A DNA stretch of 43,889 nucleotides from Chloroflexi bacterium TSY. Lineage in GTDB: Bacteria > Chloroflexota > Anaerolineae > Caldilineales > Caldilineaceae. Below are positions 36,200 through 43,889 of this stretch, in pieces. A model generated the notes under the pieces. The model searched no databases and was not told where the DNA came from. It saw only the letters and a list, made by a program, of their open reading frames with translations. The DNA is taken from assembly GCA_019217005.1 (NCBI GenBank), contig JAHBNG010000128.1, forward strand, positions 1 to 43,889, given 5' to 3'. Position 1 is the first letter of the stretch; each line of letters begins with the position of its first letter. A program made the position numbers and the translations under genes.

Positions 36200-37927
36200 T
36201 TAATGAAGATAGGTCAGGATAATGTCGCCTGACACAGCATATTGAAGCGTAGGCGTTTGATTGACTTTATTCTGACTAGCCCAGAGTTTTACGCCATTTA
36301 TGACATATCGATTGATATCTTGTACAGTTACAAACCCTTTTTTATCCATGTCTGCTTCGCCTTGTAACGCTGATAGGAGGAAATGGGTAAATACACTTCG
36401 CTCTTGTTCGCGCCATTCGTAGCTAAGTTGACCTTGCTGACATGATGCGAGAACTGCCATTCCTGTCGCATTTTCAAAGACGCGACGAATAAAGTCAGCA
36501 GACATTCTTTTTGAGCCTTTGCTGCCAATATTGGCACCAGAATGGCAGGCATCAATAATCATAACTTTCGCACGGGCCGGTGCCGCCGACATGATTGATT
36601 GAATTCTTGAAATCGATACGGCCGTATCATGGAGAACGATCCGTTGGCCGTTACGTGCCACAAGATAAGATTCATTGCCAATCTCATCACCGTGTCCGCT
36701 ATAGTAAAAGAGCAATAGGTCATTGGGTTCGGTTGCGTCTGCGACTGATTTCAATGTCGCCAAGATGTTCTCACGGCTTGGAAGCTCCTTTGTGTCATCA
36801 GCGAGGGTACGCAGCCGGCTTCGCTCAAAACCACCAGCAGTCAGCTGTGAATAAAGTGCTTGCATATCCTTTATGCAAACATGCAGCTGTCCATAGTTCT
36901 GCTGGTCATCATAGTGATTCACCCCAACCAGGACAGCCCAGCGACTGCCGGTACCAAAATAGTGCCGTGTAGAGGTTCGCTCCTCTCCATCAATCGCACT
37001 TGGATTTGTACGCGAAGAAGGTCCATTGACAAAACCAAATGCGTGGTTCAACTGCATCATGGTCTCATCAAATCCGTCGATCTCAACAAGAAACGCTTGT
37101 CCCTCCGGTAGCTTGTCTAGAAAAATTTCAACACGTGGTGAGAGCGGGTCTCCTTTACGGTGACACCAATATATCCCATTTCTGCAAATCATTGGATCAT
37201 TCACTAACGGATCAAATAATTTGCGCATGATCATTCGATCCTGGCCACTATACCCAATGACAATTAACCCATAGGCGCGCAACAACCGGGTGACCGCCTC
37301 ATAACGAATGAAAGGCGTCTGCTCAAATTCTCCTTCTATGTTTAGCACATTGCCATGCCAAAAGTCACCATGTAGCCGGATGATTTGAGGTTGATCTGGA
37401 TACGGTTGTAATCGAGGGTATTGTTCAAGTGATCTAACCTCAACCAAGGGCAAGGTAAGCAGAGGATCCGCACCTTGACGCACCAGGTGGTCAAAATTGG
37501 TTGTCAGAATGGTATCAAATATACCTTGTTGGAGCAGTCTGCCCAGATATCTATAGCCATCGGAATGCTGTGCATGCTCCATTAAGTTTACAAGATAGCG
37601 GGTTCTGACACCCGAAGACAGGTATACATTCTCCATTACTTGTGCGTATGTTGAACGATTGCGCTCTTGAGGATCAAACCAGTTCAAGTTTTGCGTTGCC
37701 CATTGTTGAATCACTTCAGGTGAACGTTGTATTGCATCTGCGATGGAGATACCAATGTGCTGAGCATAGACTCGAGAAAGGAGATCATGCACAATACCTG
37801 ATGCACTTGGTATGCCCGAGGTGACAGAAGCACCTGCTCCTAACCACAATATATAGTCCGGATGACGTCCATCATAGGCACGCAATTGCATGATTATGTC
37901 ATCAAGGGTGGCAATCTTTAACGGCAT
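36200..37927 (-). CDS. SIR2-like / caspase-like (peptidase C14) fusion protein
   Basis: A 575-residue fusion. Residues about 8-295 are SIR2-like: LGAGASVTSGIPSA (29-41), TTNFDHLV (141-148), RLHGD (H185 as catalytic candidate) and VIGYSGQD. Residues about 325-575 are a caspase-like C14 domain: WAVLVGVNHY, LFYYSGHGD (H411) and MIIDACHSG (C460), a complete His-Cys dyad. SIR2 domains of bacterial immune proteins cleave NAD+; caspase-like domains cut proteins. AGGAAA precedes ATG 37927. It lies 35 bases after its paralogue SIR2-GAF and is likely co-transcribed. The trigger is unknown. Confidence 0.88.
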   Translation of the reverse strand: MPLKIATLDDIIMQLRAYDGRHPDYILWLGAGASVTSGIPSASGIVHDLLSRVYAQHIGISIADAIQRSPEVIQQWATQNLNWFDPQERNRSTYAQVMENVYLSSGVRTRYLVNLMEHAQHSDGYRYLGRLLQQGIFDTILTTNFDHLVRQGADPLLTLPLVEVRSLEQYPRLQPYPDQPQIIRLHGDFWHGNVLNIEGEFEQTPFIRYEAVTRLLRAYGLIVIGYSGQDRMIMRKLFDPLVNDPMICRNGIYWCHRKGDPLSPRVEIFLDKLPEGQAFLVEIDGFDETMMQLNHAFGFVNGPSSRTNPSAIDGEERTSTRHYFGTGSRWAVLVGVNHYDDQQNYGQLHVCIKDMQALYSQLTAGGFERSRLRTLADDTKELPSRENILATLKSVADATEPNDLLLFYYSGHGDEIGNESYLVARNGQRIVLHDTAVSISRIQSIMSAAPARAKVMIIDACHSGANIGSKGSKRMSADFIRRVFENATGMAVLASCQQGQLSYEWREQERSVFTHFLLSALQGEADMDKKGFVTVQDINRYVINGVKLWASQNKVNQTPTLQYAVSGDIILTYLH

Positions 37928-37962
37928 TGAATGTTTCCTAAATCAAGATAAAATGGCGACAA

Positions 37963-39369
37963 TCAATCTACACAAGCTTTAACTAATAATTGAACCAAGG
38001 CCCTAACTAAGCGAATTTCTGTATAATCCAAAATGGGTTGTTTTGAACCAAATACAATAAATCCTAATAAGCGGCCAGCTTTATAAACCGGGAAGATCTC
38101 CAGGATATCACTCCTAGAAAATGTTTCACTTCTTGGAACCATAACAGCGCGTTCATCTTCGGTGAGCCTCATGTAGGTTCGCTGTTTTTCAGCAATTTTA
38201 TCCACCAATTCTTGGTTTAATTCCATCGATGTTGAAGTTGTGGGAATTTCAGCAGTCGCGATCACACGCCATATTTTATGATTTGAGTCATAACATGCGA
38301 GAATCGCCTGCGCTCCATTCAACATGAAGGCTAACCGTTTCAATTGCTCAGTGACATTGTTACGAGTAGCATCAACGAAATCTATCAACAATGCGCGCCA
38401 ATCCCAAGCCAATGCATATTGGTTCTGCAAATTGTCGATCAACCTTAACAGATTTTGGTTTTCATTTGGTGGTAACTTCAGATTAAGCTGTGCGGCCATT
38501 GTCGCCATCATTGCATCAAAGTCATCGATTTCTACCAGGAAAGCTTGGTCATTTGGAGCTTTTTCAAGAAACATTTCAACTCGGTGAGACAGGGGATCGT
38601 TTTTGCGATGGCACCACCATATTCCGTATTTACTAATTGGAGGATTTTCTGTTAAGGGTTCAAATAGCTTATACATTATGTTTTGATCCCGGCCACCATA
38701 TCCAATCACGATTAAACCGTACGTACGTAACAATTGCGAGATCGCTGCATATTGAATGAGGAGTGTATTTTTATCTAATCCCAAAGTATTGCCATGTAAA
38801 AAATCACCATGAAGACGGATAAGTCGCGGTTCATCTGGATATGATTCCAAATATTGAAACTGCTCGACTGAACTGAATTCAACAATGCGCTGACTTAAAT
38901 AGGGTTGAACACCCGTGAATACAAGGTGATCAAAGTTTGTCGTAATGACGGTATCAAAAATTCCTTCACGCAGTAAGATGCCTAGATATTTGTAACCATC
39001 CGAGGGACGCGCATTTTGTGTCAACTCTTTAAGATAACGTTCCCTCATCCCTGGTGGGGGATGTACGTTTTCCATCACTAAGGCATATTCTGGCTTATTC
39101 GCGTCTTTCGGGTTGAACCAATCTAGATTATGCTTCGCCCACTGGAACAGTCCGCCTTCAGTCATCCCAGAATCGTTGCCGCTGGATGCTCTCTTTCGTT
39201 GTTGATATACTCGTTGCAACAAATCAGTAACGATTTCATCCGCAGTTGGAACGCCAGAAGCAACAGATGCTCCTGCACCCAACCATAACATATAGTCAGG
39301 GCGCTGACTATGTGTGCGCATTTGAACCATGAGATCATCGACTGTAGCAGTTTGTATTGAATAGCTCAT
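37963..39369 (-). CDS. SIR2-like protein with C-terminal GAF-like domain
   Basis: About 468 residues from ATG 39369 (MSYSIQTATVDDL), chosen because it aligns with the start of the neighbouring SIR2-caspase; a longer frame reaches 39432. The SIR2-like part has LGAGASVASGVPTA, VITTNFDHLVF, RLIRLHGDFLHG and VIGYGGRD, residue for residue the same scheme as its neighbour, so the two are paralogues. The C-terminal 160 residues look like a GAF domain (AQAILACYDSNHKIWRVIATA, SRSDILEIFPVYKAGRLLGFIVFGS) preceded by an amphipathic helix. That part would sense a small ligand or redox state and set the NADase-like domain. Confidence 0.85.
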   Translation of the reverse strand: MSYSIQTATVDDLMVQMRTHSQRPDYMLWLGAGASVASGVPTADEIVTDLLQRVYQQRKRASSGNDSGMTEGGLFQWAKHNLDWFNPKDANKPEYALVMENVHPPPGMRERYLKELTQNARPSDGYKYLGILLREGIFDTVITTNFDHLVFTGVQPYLSQRIVEFSSVEQFQYLESYPDEPRLIRLHGDFLHGNTLGLDKNTLLIQYAAISQLLRTYGLIVIGYGGRDQNIMYKLFEPLTENPPISKYGIWWCHRKNDPLSHRVEMFLEKAPNDQAFLVEIDDFDAMMATMAAQLNLKLPPNENQNLLRLIDNLQNQYALAWDWRALLIDFVDATRNNVTEQLKRLAFMLNGAQAILACYDSNHKIWRVIATAEIPTTSTSMELNQELVDKIAEKQRTYMRLTEDERAVMVPRSETFSRSDILEIFPVYKAGRLLGFIVFGSKQPILDYTEIRLVRALVQLLVKACVD

Positions 39370-39408
39370 TACTATAATGTTGTAGAAGATTGAGTCGACA
39401 GTGTGTCC

Positions 39409-39465
39409 CAAAGTGTGTAAATGGAGACCCATCAGTCAGAGAGCCTACTTCGTTTACACACTTTG
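39409..39465 (-). promoter_or_regulatory. Perfect 13-bp hairpin upstream of the SIR2 pair
   Basis: CAAAGTGTGTAAA (39409-39421) and TTTACACACTTTG (39453-39465) enclose a 31-base loop. It lies 40 bases after the receiver-domain stop and 40 bases before ATG 39369 on the minus strand. It could terminate the upstream gene, attenuate the SIR2 operon or be an operator. It lacks a U-run. Confidence 0.5.
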
Positions 39466-39504
39466 TGGTACACACCTATTGAGGTCGGTCAATAAGAACA
39501 AACA

Positions 39505-39667
39505 TCAGGAACCTTTCTTTAGTAATTCATCCACGTAATTGCGCAATTCGCTCCGCAAAAAGGGTTTCTCAAAAATTCGATCAACGACGCCAAATTGTCT
39601 AATCTGACTCTCCAAAATGTCAGTGAGATGTCCAGTAACACAACAAATAATAGTCGACTTACTTTGA
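39505..39667 (-). pseudogene. C-terminal remnant of a response-regulator receiver domain
   Basis: The 54-codon remnant reads IICCVTGHLTDILESQIRQFG, then VVDRIFEKPFLRSELRNYVDELLKK, and ends at TGA 39505. The TGH and EKPF pattern (lysine before Pro-Phe) is the conserved second half of CheY-like receivers. The phospho-accepting aspartate half is absent and IS copy C stands in its place. The frame runs on through the IS junction into the triple-GAF protein. Confidence 0.85.
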
Positions 39668-41169
39668 CTTTACTTTCTGGTAAAGGCTTGAGTGACAAAG
39701 GGCAAACCGAAAGGGGCGGAAAAAAGAATCCACCCTGAAAAAACGGGATAAAATGTAAAAATAGTGCTCGGCTAGTTTAAGCAGCGGCATTGAGGCGGCG
39801 ATGAGCGAGAACGCCTTTAGGTAAATGGTGTGAAACCGAGGCCTTTTTCCGAAAGTCAGGGTCGAGTTGGTCAGGAGTTGGAAAAAGAGCACTCGAGAGA
39901 ACACGGCGCAGCCTGCCGGGAGTGGATTGAGGCTCTCGATCCCAGTAGCCAGTCGGTATGGGAGGAAGAGAAGCGGCTAAATGGGAAAGAAGATTGCCAG
40001 CCAGCAGCCCCAGTTCAGGTAAGCGGAAACAAGCCTCATCGGCATGAACAAATTGACGATGTAAGCCAATCATCTGCTTGGAAGCCAAGGGGGGGATGTT
40101 CAACAGGCCAGCGTTCCAGGTAGACAAGATAAATGGTTTCAGGCTGCAAAGTCATAACGGTCGCCAAAACCAAAGGTGTGTTGTAGGCCGGATCCTGAAT
40201 GACGTAAATCGAGTAGGTACGGTTGGCTGTATCCACCTTGGTTGTTCTGGGGACGAGATTGTGCCATGCTTGATAGCAAATCAGGCGACCACTATAGAGA
40301 AAGCGACCAGACGAGTCCGGAGTTGTAGCCTCGAGTCGCTTTCCCTTATAGCTGCGAGAGAGCGGACGCACAATATCACCATATTCAGGTGGTCTGCCTT
40401 TTTTCTTTGCGTTTGGGGAACTCATTGCGGCGCACTGTGCAGTTAATGGCTTCCCGCAGGACAAATCGGTCTATGCCGCTTTCTAGCATTTCTCTGATTG
40501 TAAACCCGGCATCGACCACCGCCACTTCGTCTGACTCCAGTGATTTCTTCGTCTCTTTCAGCAGCTTTTTCCGAAACTCACTTTCCTTTGTTCCAACCGT
40601 GCATCTCATGATTGCCTTGAGCAGTGGCACTCGCTTCCCGCCTATCTCCCCCCGAGCTTATCATCACTCCAAAGATGAGCGCGGGCAATGCCCGACGAGC
40701 CGTTGAGTTATAGAGTCGGTTCACTTTCCCTTGCAGCTTCGGTCGCCAGAACCCTGTGATATCTATGCTTTTCACTCGGTACCCTTCTAACTTTTTTGCC
40801 TCCCATTCCCCTTTCCACTTCTTCTTGCCACGACCCCAGCAGACTTGTGATATCCCATGATCCATATCGAAAGCTCCACCAGCTTCGCCGGAGCTCCTCA
40901 TCTTCAAACCCGCTTTCTTTCAATGCGCTATGGATTGCTCCTCGACTTTTCAGAAACGACCCATTCAGCATTGCCCACATCAGACGCATTACATTTACGT
41001 TTGTTCCCATCGGCGTTACTTGCAATACATTCATCAGTACTGCTATAGTTATTTCTGGCGCGGTTAGCATTCCTTCCTCCTTTTTGGGTTCTCTACCTTT
41101 AGGATGAACTGCTAACCGCTTTTTGTCACATTTCTCACCTCATCTCTTTTCTTTTACCAGAAAGTAAAG
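39668..41169. mobile_element. 1.5-kb DDE insertion sequence, copy C
   Basis: Same IS as copies A and B, with ends CTTTACTTTCTGGTAAA at 39668 and the inverse ending 41169. Flanks differ: TTTGA on the left, TTACT on the right. TTACT does occur 4 bases further out on the left (39659-39663). Either the duplication is imperfect or this copy is the product of recombination between two insertions with loss of intervening DNA. Confidence 0.9.
39777..41070 (-). pseudogene. DDE transposase of IS copy C, disrupted
   Basis: Starts at ATG 41070 with the same strong ribosome site. Copy-specific lesions: a frame change at VERGMGG near 40815 and one extra base in the C-run at about 40650 (6 where 5 keep the frame). 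Others are near 40395 (an A/T-run change before RQTT), and an extra base at LLNIPP near 40095. The downstream part to RLNAAA at 39777 is open. Confidence 0.8.
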
Positions 41170-42788
41170 TTACTCCAGCCCACGAGAACGCCAACGACCT
41201 GGTTCTCAAATAACAGTGGTACACCTACCATTGAACTACGGATCTTGAAGGCGTTGAGCCCTTGAGGGTTTACAGCAGAATCCATTGGTGGTTCTGGTGA
41301 GAAGTAACCGGATTTTGTGTGGAGAACCTGTGTTGCAAAAGCACTCTCATCATACCGATAACTGAATTTTTCTGGGTGCTCGATCTCAATTTTCTCTTCA
41401 TTGACAAGGGCAGAACAACGCAAGATGCGTTTTGCGTCATCGGCTATGTAAATAATACCACTGCCCAGCCCATAAATATCTCGAACGCTCTCGAGAATAC
41501 CAGTCAATACCTCCTTTGGCGGACGTGAATCCCCCAACTGGGTAACAATGTCTCTAAAACGCCTTTCCTTGCCAACAACTTGGTACGCAACGGCGGCATA
41601 TTTGGCCAACAATTCTAATACTTCGATATCCTGTTCATCCAACCCCCCTGGTTGAAAGGATTCCACATTGATAATCCCTATCTCTCGCTCGGCGGTCTTC
41701 AGTCTCACCGAAATTTCACATTTTGTTTGTGGGGTCGATGCATGATAGTTCGGTGCTACAGCGACATCAGGAATAAATATGCTTTGATCATGGCTTTTCC
41801 ATAAAGTGCGTACGATACTTGGACTTGTTGCTGGCTCTCCCAATTGGGGTGTGTTACTCTCCCCTGACTGAGCTGCAACAATTAGATCTTGTTTAGATTC
41901 GTCCCATAATACGATCTCTCCTCGCTCGCCATTTAATAAAGTGATACCCTCAGTTAAGATTGTATCTAGAATCTGCTCGAGATCGCGTTCTGTGTGTATT
42001 TGGTGCAGGAGATTCGTTAGTGTCTCAAAAATTCGCAGGTTTTCTAATACGACCGCAACCTCACTTGCAAGAATGCGCGCAATGGACTCATCAACTTCAT
42101 CGAAGAATTCTGTCTCGGTCGGCACGCCCTCGGAACTTTTTTTATTGCTGGCAGTTATCATGCCGAGCAATTGTTCCTTTCGATTTTTTAGGGGAATACC
42201 TAAAAACGAGTGAGACATCCCAGACAGCAAAGGTTCTGAATTGCTTGTATTATTCGGATGGTTTTTTAGATCTGCCCCATGTAGCCGAACAATTTTGCCA
42301 AAAGCAGCAATAAAACTGGTCATGTCACGATTAGATGCTCTACTGATCTTGAGCTGCTCGGTTTCAAAAGTGTCGCCCCACACATCCGTAACAGATGCTT
42401 CGAGCAGAAGGTCTCCAGACGGATCTGAGGATACTAAGAAAACGGCGGATGCTTCGACATTTAGAAGATCATAAACATAGCGAGCGACAGTCTTCAGAGT
42501 AGCCCGACGATCGCGCCGAAAGCTACTTTGCATCATCTCATTACTCGCATGCATAAGTGCTATCAATTTTTCAGCAGGCACATTTACAGACCAGTCTGGT
42601 CTGTCTTGGGAACGACCATCGAAATGAGCAGCTCTCATAGGAGGAAGTGTTTCCGCCTTGTAATCTAGCATGGGGGCCTTTCCTAATCCTCTAATAAAGT
42701 GAGACAACAAACCCATGACGTTTTTCATCATGGGTTCCAGAAGTCTAGCACCACTACAACCGAGTCGGGGTGTTCCAGCAAGTCGCAC
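41170..42788 (-). pseudogene. Triple-GAF signalling protein, 3' end cut by IS copy C
   Basis: About 520 native residues from the likely start ATG 42731 (MMKNVMGLLSHF); the longest frame begins at 42788. Three GAF domains can be followed: about 95-255 (NVEASAVFLVSSDPSGDLLLEASV ... HSFLGIPLKNRKEQLLGMITAS), 270-410 (GERGEIVLWDESKQDLIVAAQSG ... EREIGIINVES) and 425-540 (GSGIIYIADDAKRILRCSALV ... SMVGVPLLFENQVVGVLVG). The third is truncated at WSN by the IS, and the final residues NFTFW are IS-encoded. It was probably a multi-GAF sensor linked to a kinase or receiver. No kinase domain is visible in the remaining part. Confidence 0.85.
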
Positions 42789-42963
42789 AAATCAGCGCCA
42801 AATCGTCTATCATTTATTCGTGAGTATACCACTATAATTGAGCACAAGCAAGCATTTTTTTCTCCTTTGACAGTAAAAATAACGACGATGGTAGAATGTA
42901 GTTATCAATTCTTGTGTTGGGTTACCAAGAAAGCCAATTAGAAGTATGTCACATATACCTCAT

Positions 42964-43758
42964 CTAGCGTCCAGCTCTGTATTTGTTTACCTCAAGATTC
43001 GGCGCAGACTTCTTCGTCAAGAATGGTTCTAGAGCAGCCATCCATTTTTGGGCCATCTTGAGGCGTCCGCTCTCGTTTGGATGAACATCGTCATATGTAT
43101 CGATTTCGGCATCAAATCCATCACTTTGATCAACGACAATGACAGGTGAGCGATCTCTATTTTTGCGCGCTGCAATCCCGTCCATTTCGTTATTCAATGC
43201 ATCAATGCTCTCTTGCGCAAATTGCACGTTCACAGGAATCAGCTTGGCCAACAAAATCGTGACGTTTGCATTGTCATCGCGCAATATATCAATGACCTGT
43301 TCGAGTTCACGAACGGTGTTCTCGACGCTATCTTGAGCAAACATATCGTTTGTCCCCAAGTGCAACAGAACAATGTCAGGTGTATATTCAACAAGCCACT
43401 CTACCAAGCGACCGGTTCCGGATCCATCGTCGCTCTCGCGACCATCAATTATCTCATCTACACGCCAGCCCCAGTGCCCCTCGTGATCAACATCGTAGTC
43501 TGGACCTACTGGTTCGCCATTCACATGCTTAGTGTGTGAACCCACAAAGTCTACGTTATATCCGTCATTGACAAGCAAGGCCAGCAAATCACTTCGGTAG
43601 CTGCCCCACGCTAACTCCCCTTGAGTAATTGAGTCACCCAACGGTAAAATGTGGCACGGCGACGGGCACATGTTGTCGGCAGCCGCGTCTGAATAGCAAG
43701 CAGAGACGACAAAAGGAACCAAAATGGACCCTAGCCCAAATTGTATGAATCGTATCAT
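42964..43758 (-). CDS. SGNH/GDSL hydrolase, exported
   Basis: A 264-residue SGNH-hydrolase. Catalytic blocks: LPLGDSITQGE (Ser43), WGWRVDEI (block II-like glycine), LHLGTNDM (block III) and YDDVHPNESG (Asp/His, block V). The first 21 residues form a hydrophobic leader ending VVSAC, a possible lipobox, so it is likely secreted or lipid-anchored and acts as an esterase/acetyl-xylan esterase-like deacylase on extracellular polymer. It is a single gene 200 bp from the GAF gene start and just left of IS copy D. Confidence 0.9.
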   Translation of the reverse strand: MIRFIQFGLGSILVPFVVSACYSDAAADNMCPSPCHILPLGDSITQGELAWGSYRSDLLALLVNDGYNVDFVGSHTKHVNGEPVGPDYDVDHEGHWGWRVDEIIDGRESDDGSGTGRLVEWLVEYTPDIVLLHLGTNDMFAQDSVENTVRELEQVIDILRDDNANVTILLAKLIPVNVQFAQESIDALNNEMDGIAARKNRDRSPVIVVDQSDGFDAEIDTYDDVHPNESGRLKMAQKWMAALEPFLTKKSAPNLEVNKYRAGR

Positions 43759-43813
43759 GACGTTAGTGTAGCCAACTTGGCAAAGAGGTCGCGAAAAATG
43801 GGATCGCGATGAA

Positions 43814-43889
43814 CTTTACTTTCTGGTAAAGGCTTGAGTGACAAAGGGCAAACCGAAAGGGGCGGAAAAAAGAATCCACCCTGAAAAAA
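43814..43889. mobile_element. 1.5-kb DDE insertion sequence, copy D (partial)
   Basis: CTTTACTTTCTGGTAAAGGC begins at 43814 and the sequence then follows copies A and C without visible difference to the window end. The orientation equals A and C. Only the first 76 bases (end distal to the transposase start) are in view. Confidence 0.93.

Noticed and set aside
36200..39369. Thoeris defence system
   Set aside because: SIR2-like domains are present but no TIR-domain partner gene or SLOG domain is seen in the window, so the name is not justified.

Overview
The window looks like an accessory-rich stretch of a Chloroflexota chromosome (Anaerolineae/Caldilineae-like). This is inferred from gene content: a bacterial Elp3, a very large NB-ARC/WD40 STAND receptor, SIR2-caspase and GAF signalling proteins, PspC and DUF2071 proteins, and a heavy load of insertion sequences. 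No rRNA, tRNA or CRISPR array was seen. Many genes are split by one- or two-base indels, several of them in homopolymer runs, so real decay and consensus error cannot be fully separated by reading alone.

Layout. 1-2.8 kb: two head-to-head IS110-type elements, the left one decayed, sharing a long inverted non-coding centre that may encode bridge RNAs. 3.2-9.8 kb (minus): a DUF35 Zn-ribbon/OB protein, an SCP2-type thiolase, an AlbA_2/ATPase regulator, a lipoprotein and Elp3. 10.4-13.5 kb (plus): a Trm9-like methyltransferase divergent from elp3, a broken galactokinase and an AlaX editing protein; then a frameshifted DUF3307 membrane protein (minus). 14.3-19.9 kb: one STAND receptor of about 1332 residues cut in two by a 1.5-kb IS (copy A). 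19.9-22.8 kb: psuG, a two-PspC-domain membrane protein and a DUF2071 protein. 23.1-24.5 kb: a second, different IS110-type element. 24.9-29.1 kb: a sulfotransferase relic hit by a small MITE, then a two-in-one tyrosine recombinase bounded by 25-bp inverted repeats and interrupted by IS copy B. 29.1-36 kb (minus): a catabolic cluster with an amidohydrolase, a sugar-binding lipoprotein, two ABC permeases, an argininosuccinate-lyase-like enzyme and an AhpD-like protein. 36.2-42.8 kb (minus): SIR2-caspase and SIR2-GAF paralogues downstream of a response-regulator remnant and a triple-GAF protein, the last two separated by IS copy C. 43-43.9 kb: an SGNH hydrolase and the start of IS copy D.

Functional links. 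Elp3 plus a Trm9-like enzyme suggests a bacterial route to a methyl-esterified wobble uridine, which in eukaryotes is made by Elongator and Trm9. The SIR2-caspase/SIR2-GAF pair behind GAF and receiver modules looks like a stress- or phage-responsive NAD-depletion/protease system. The IS copies have cut at least two large signalling proteins and one recombinase. Two of these can be rebuilt in frame across the insertions, and the third junction (copy C) is ambiguous.
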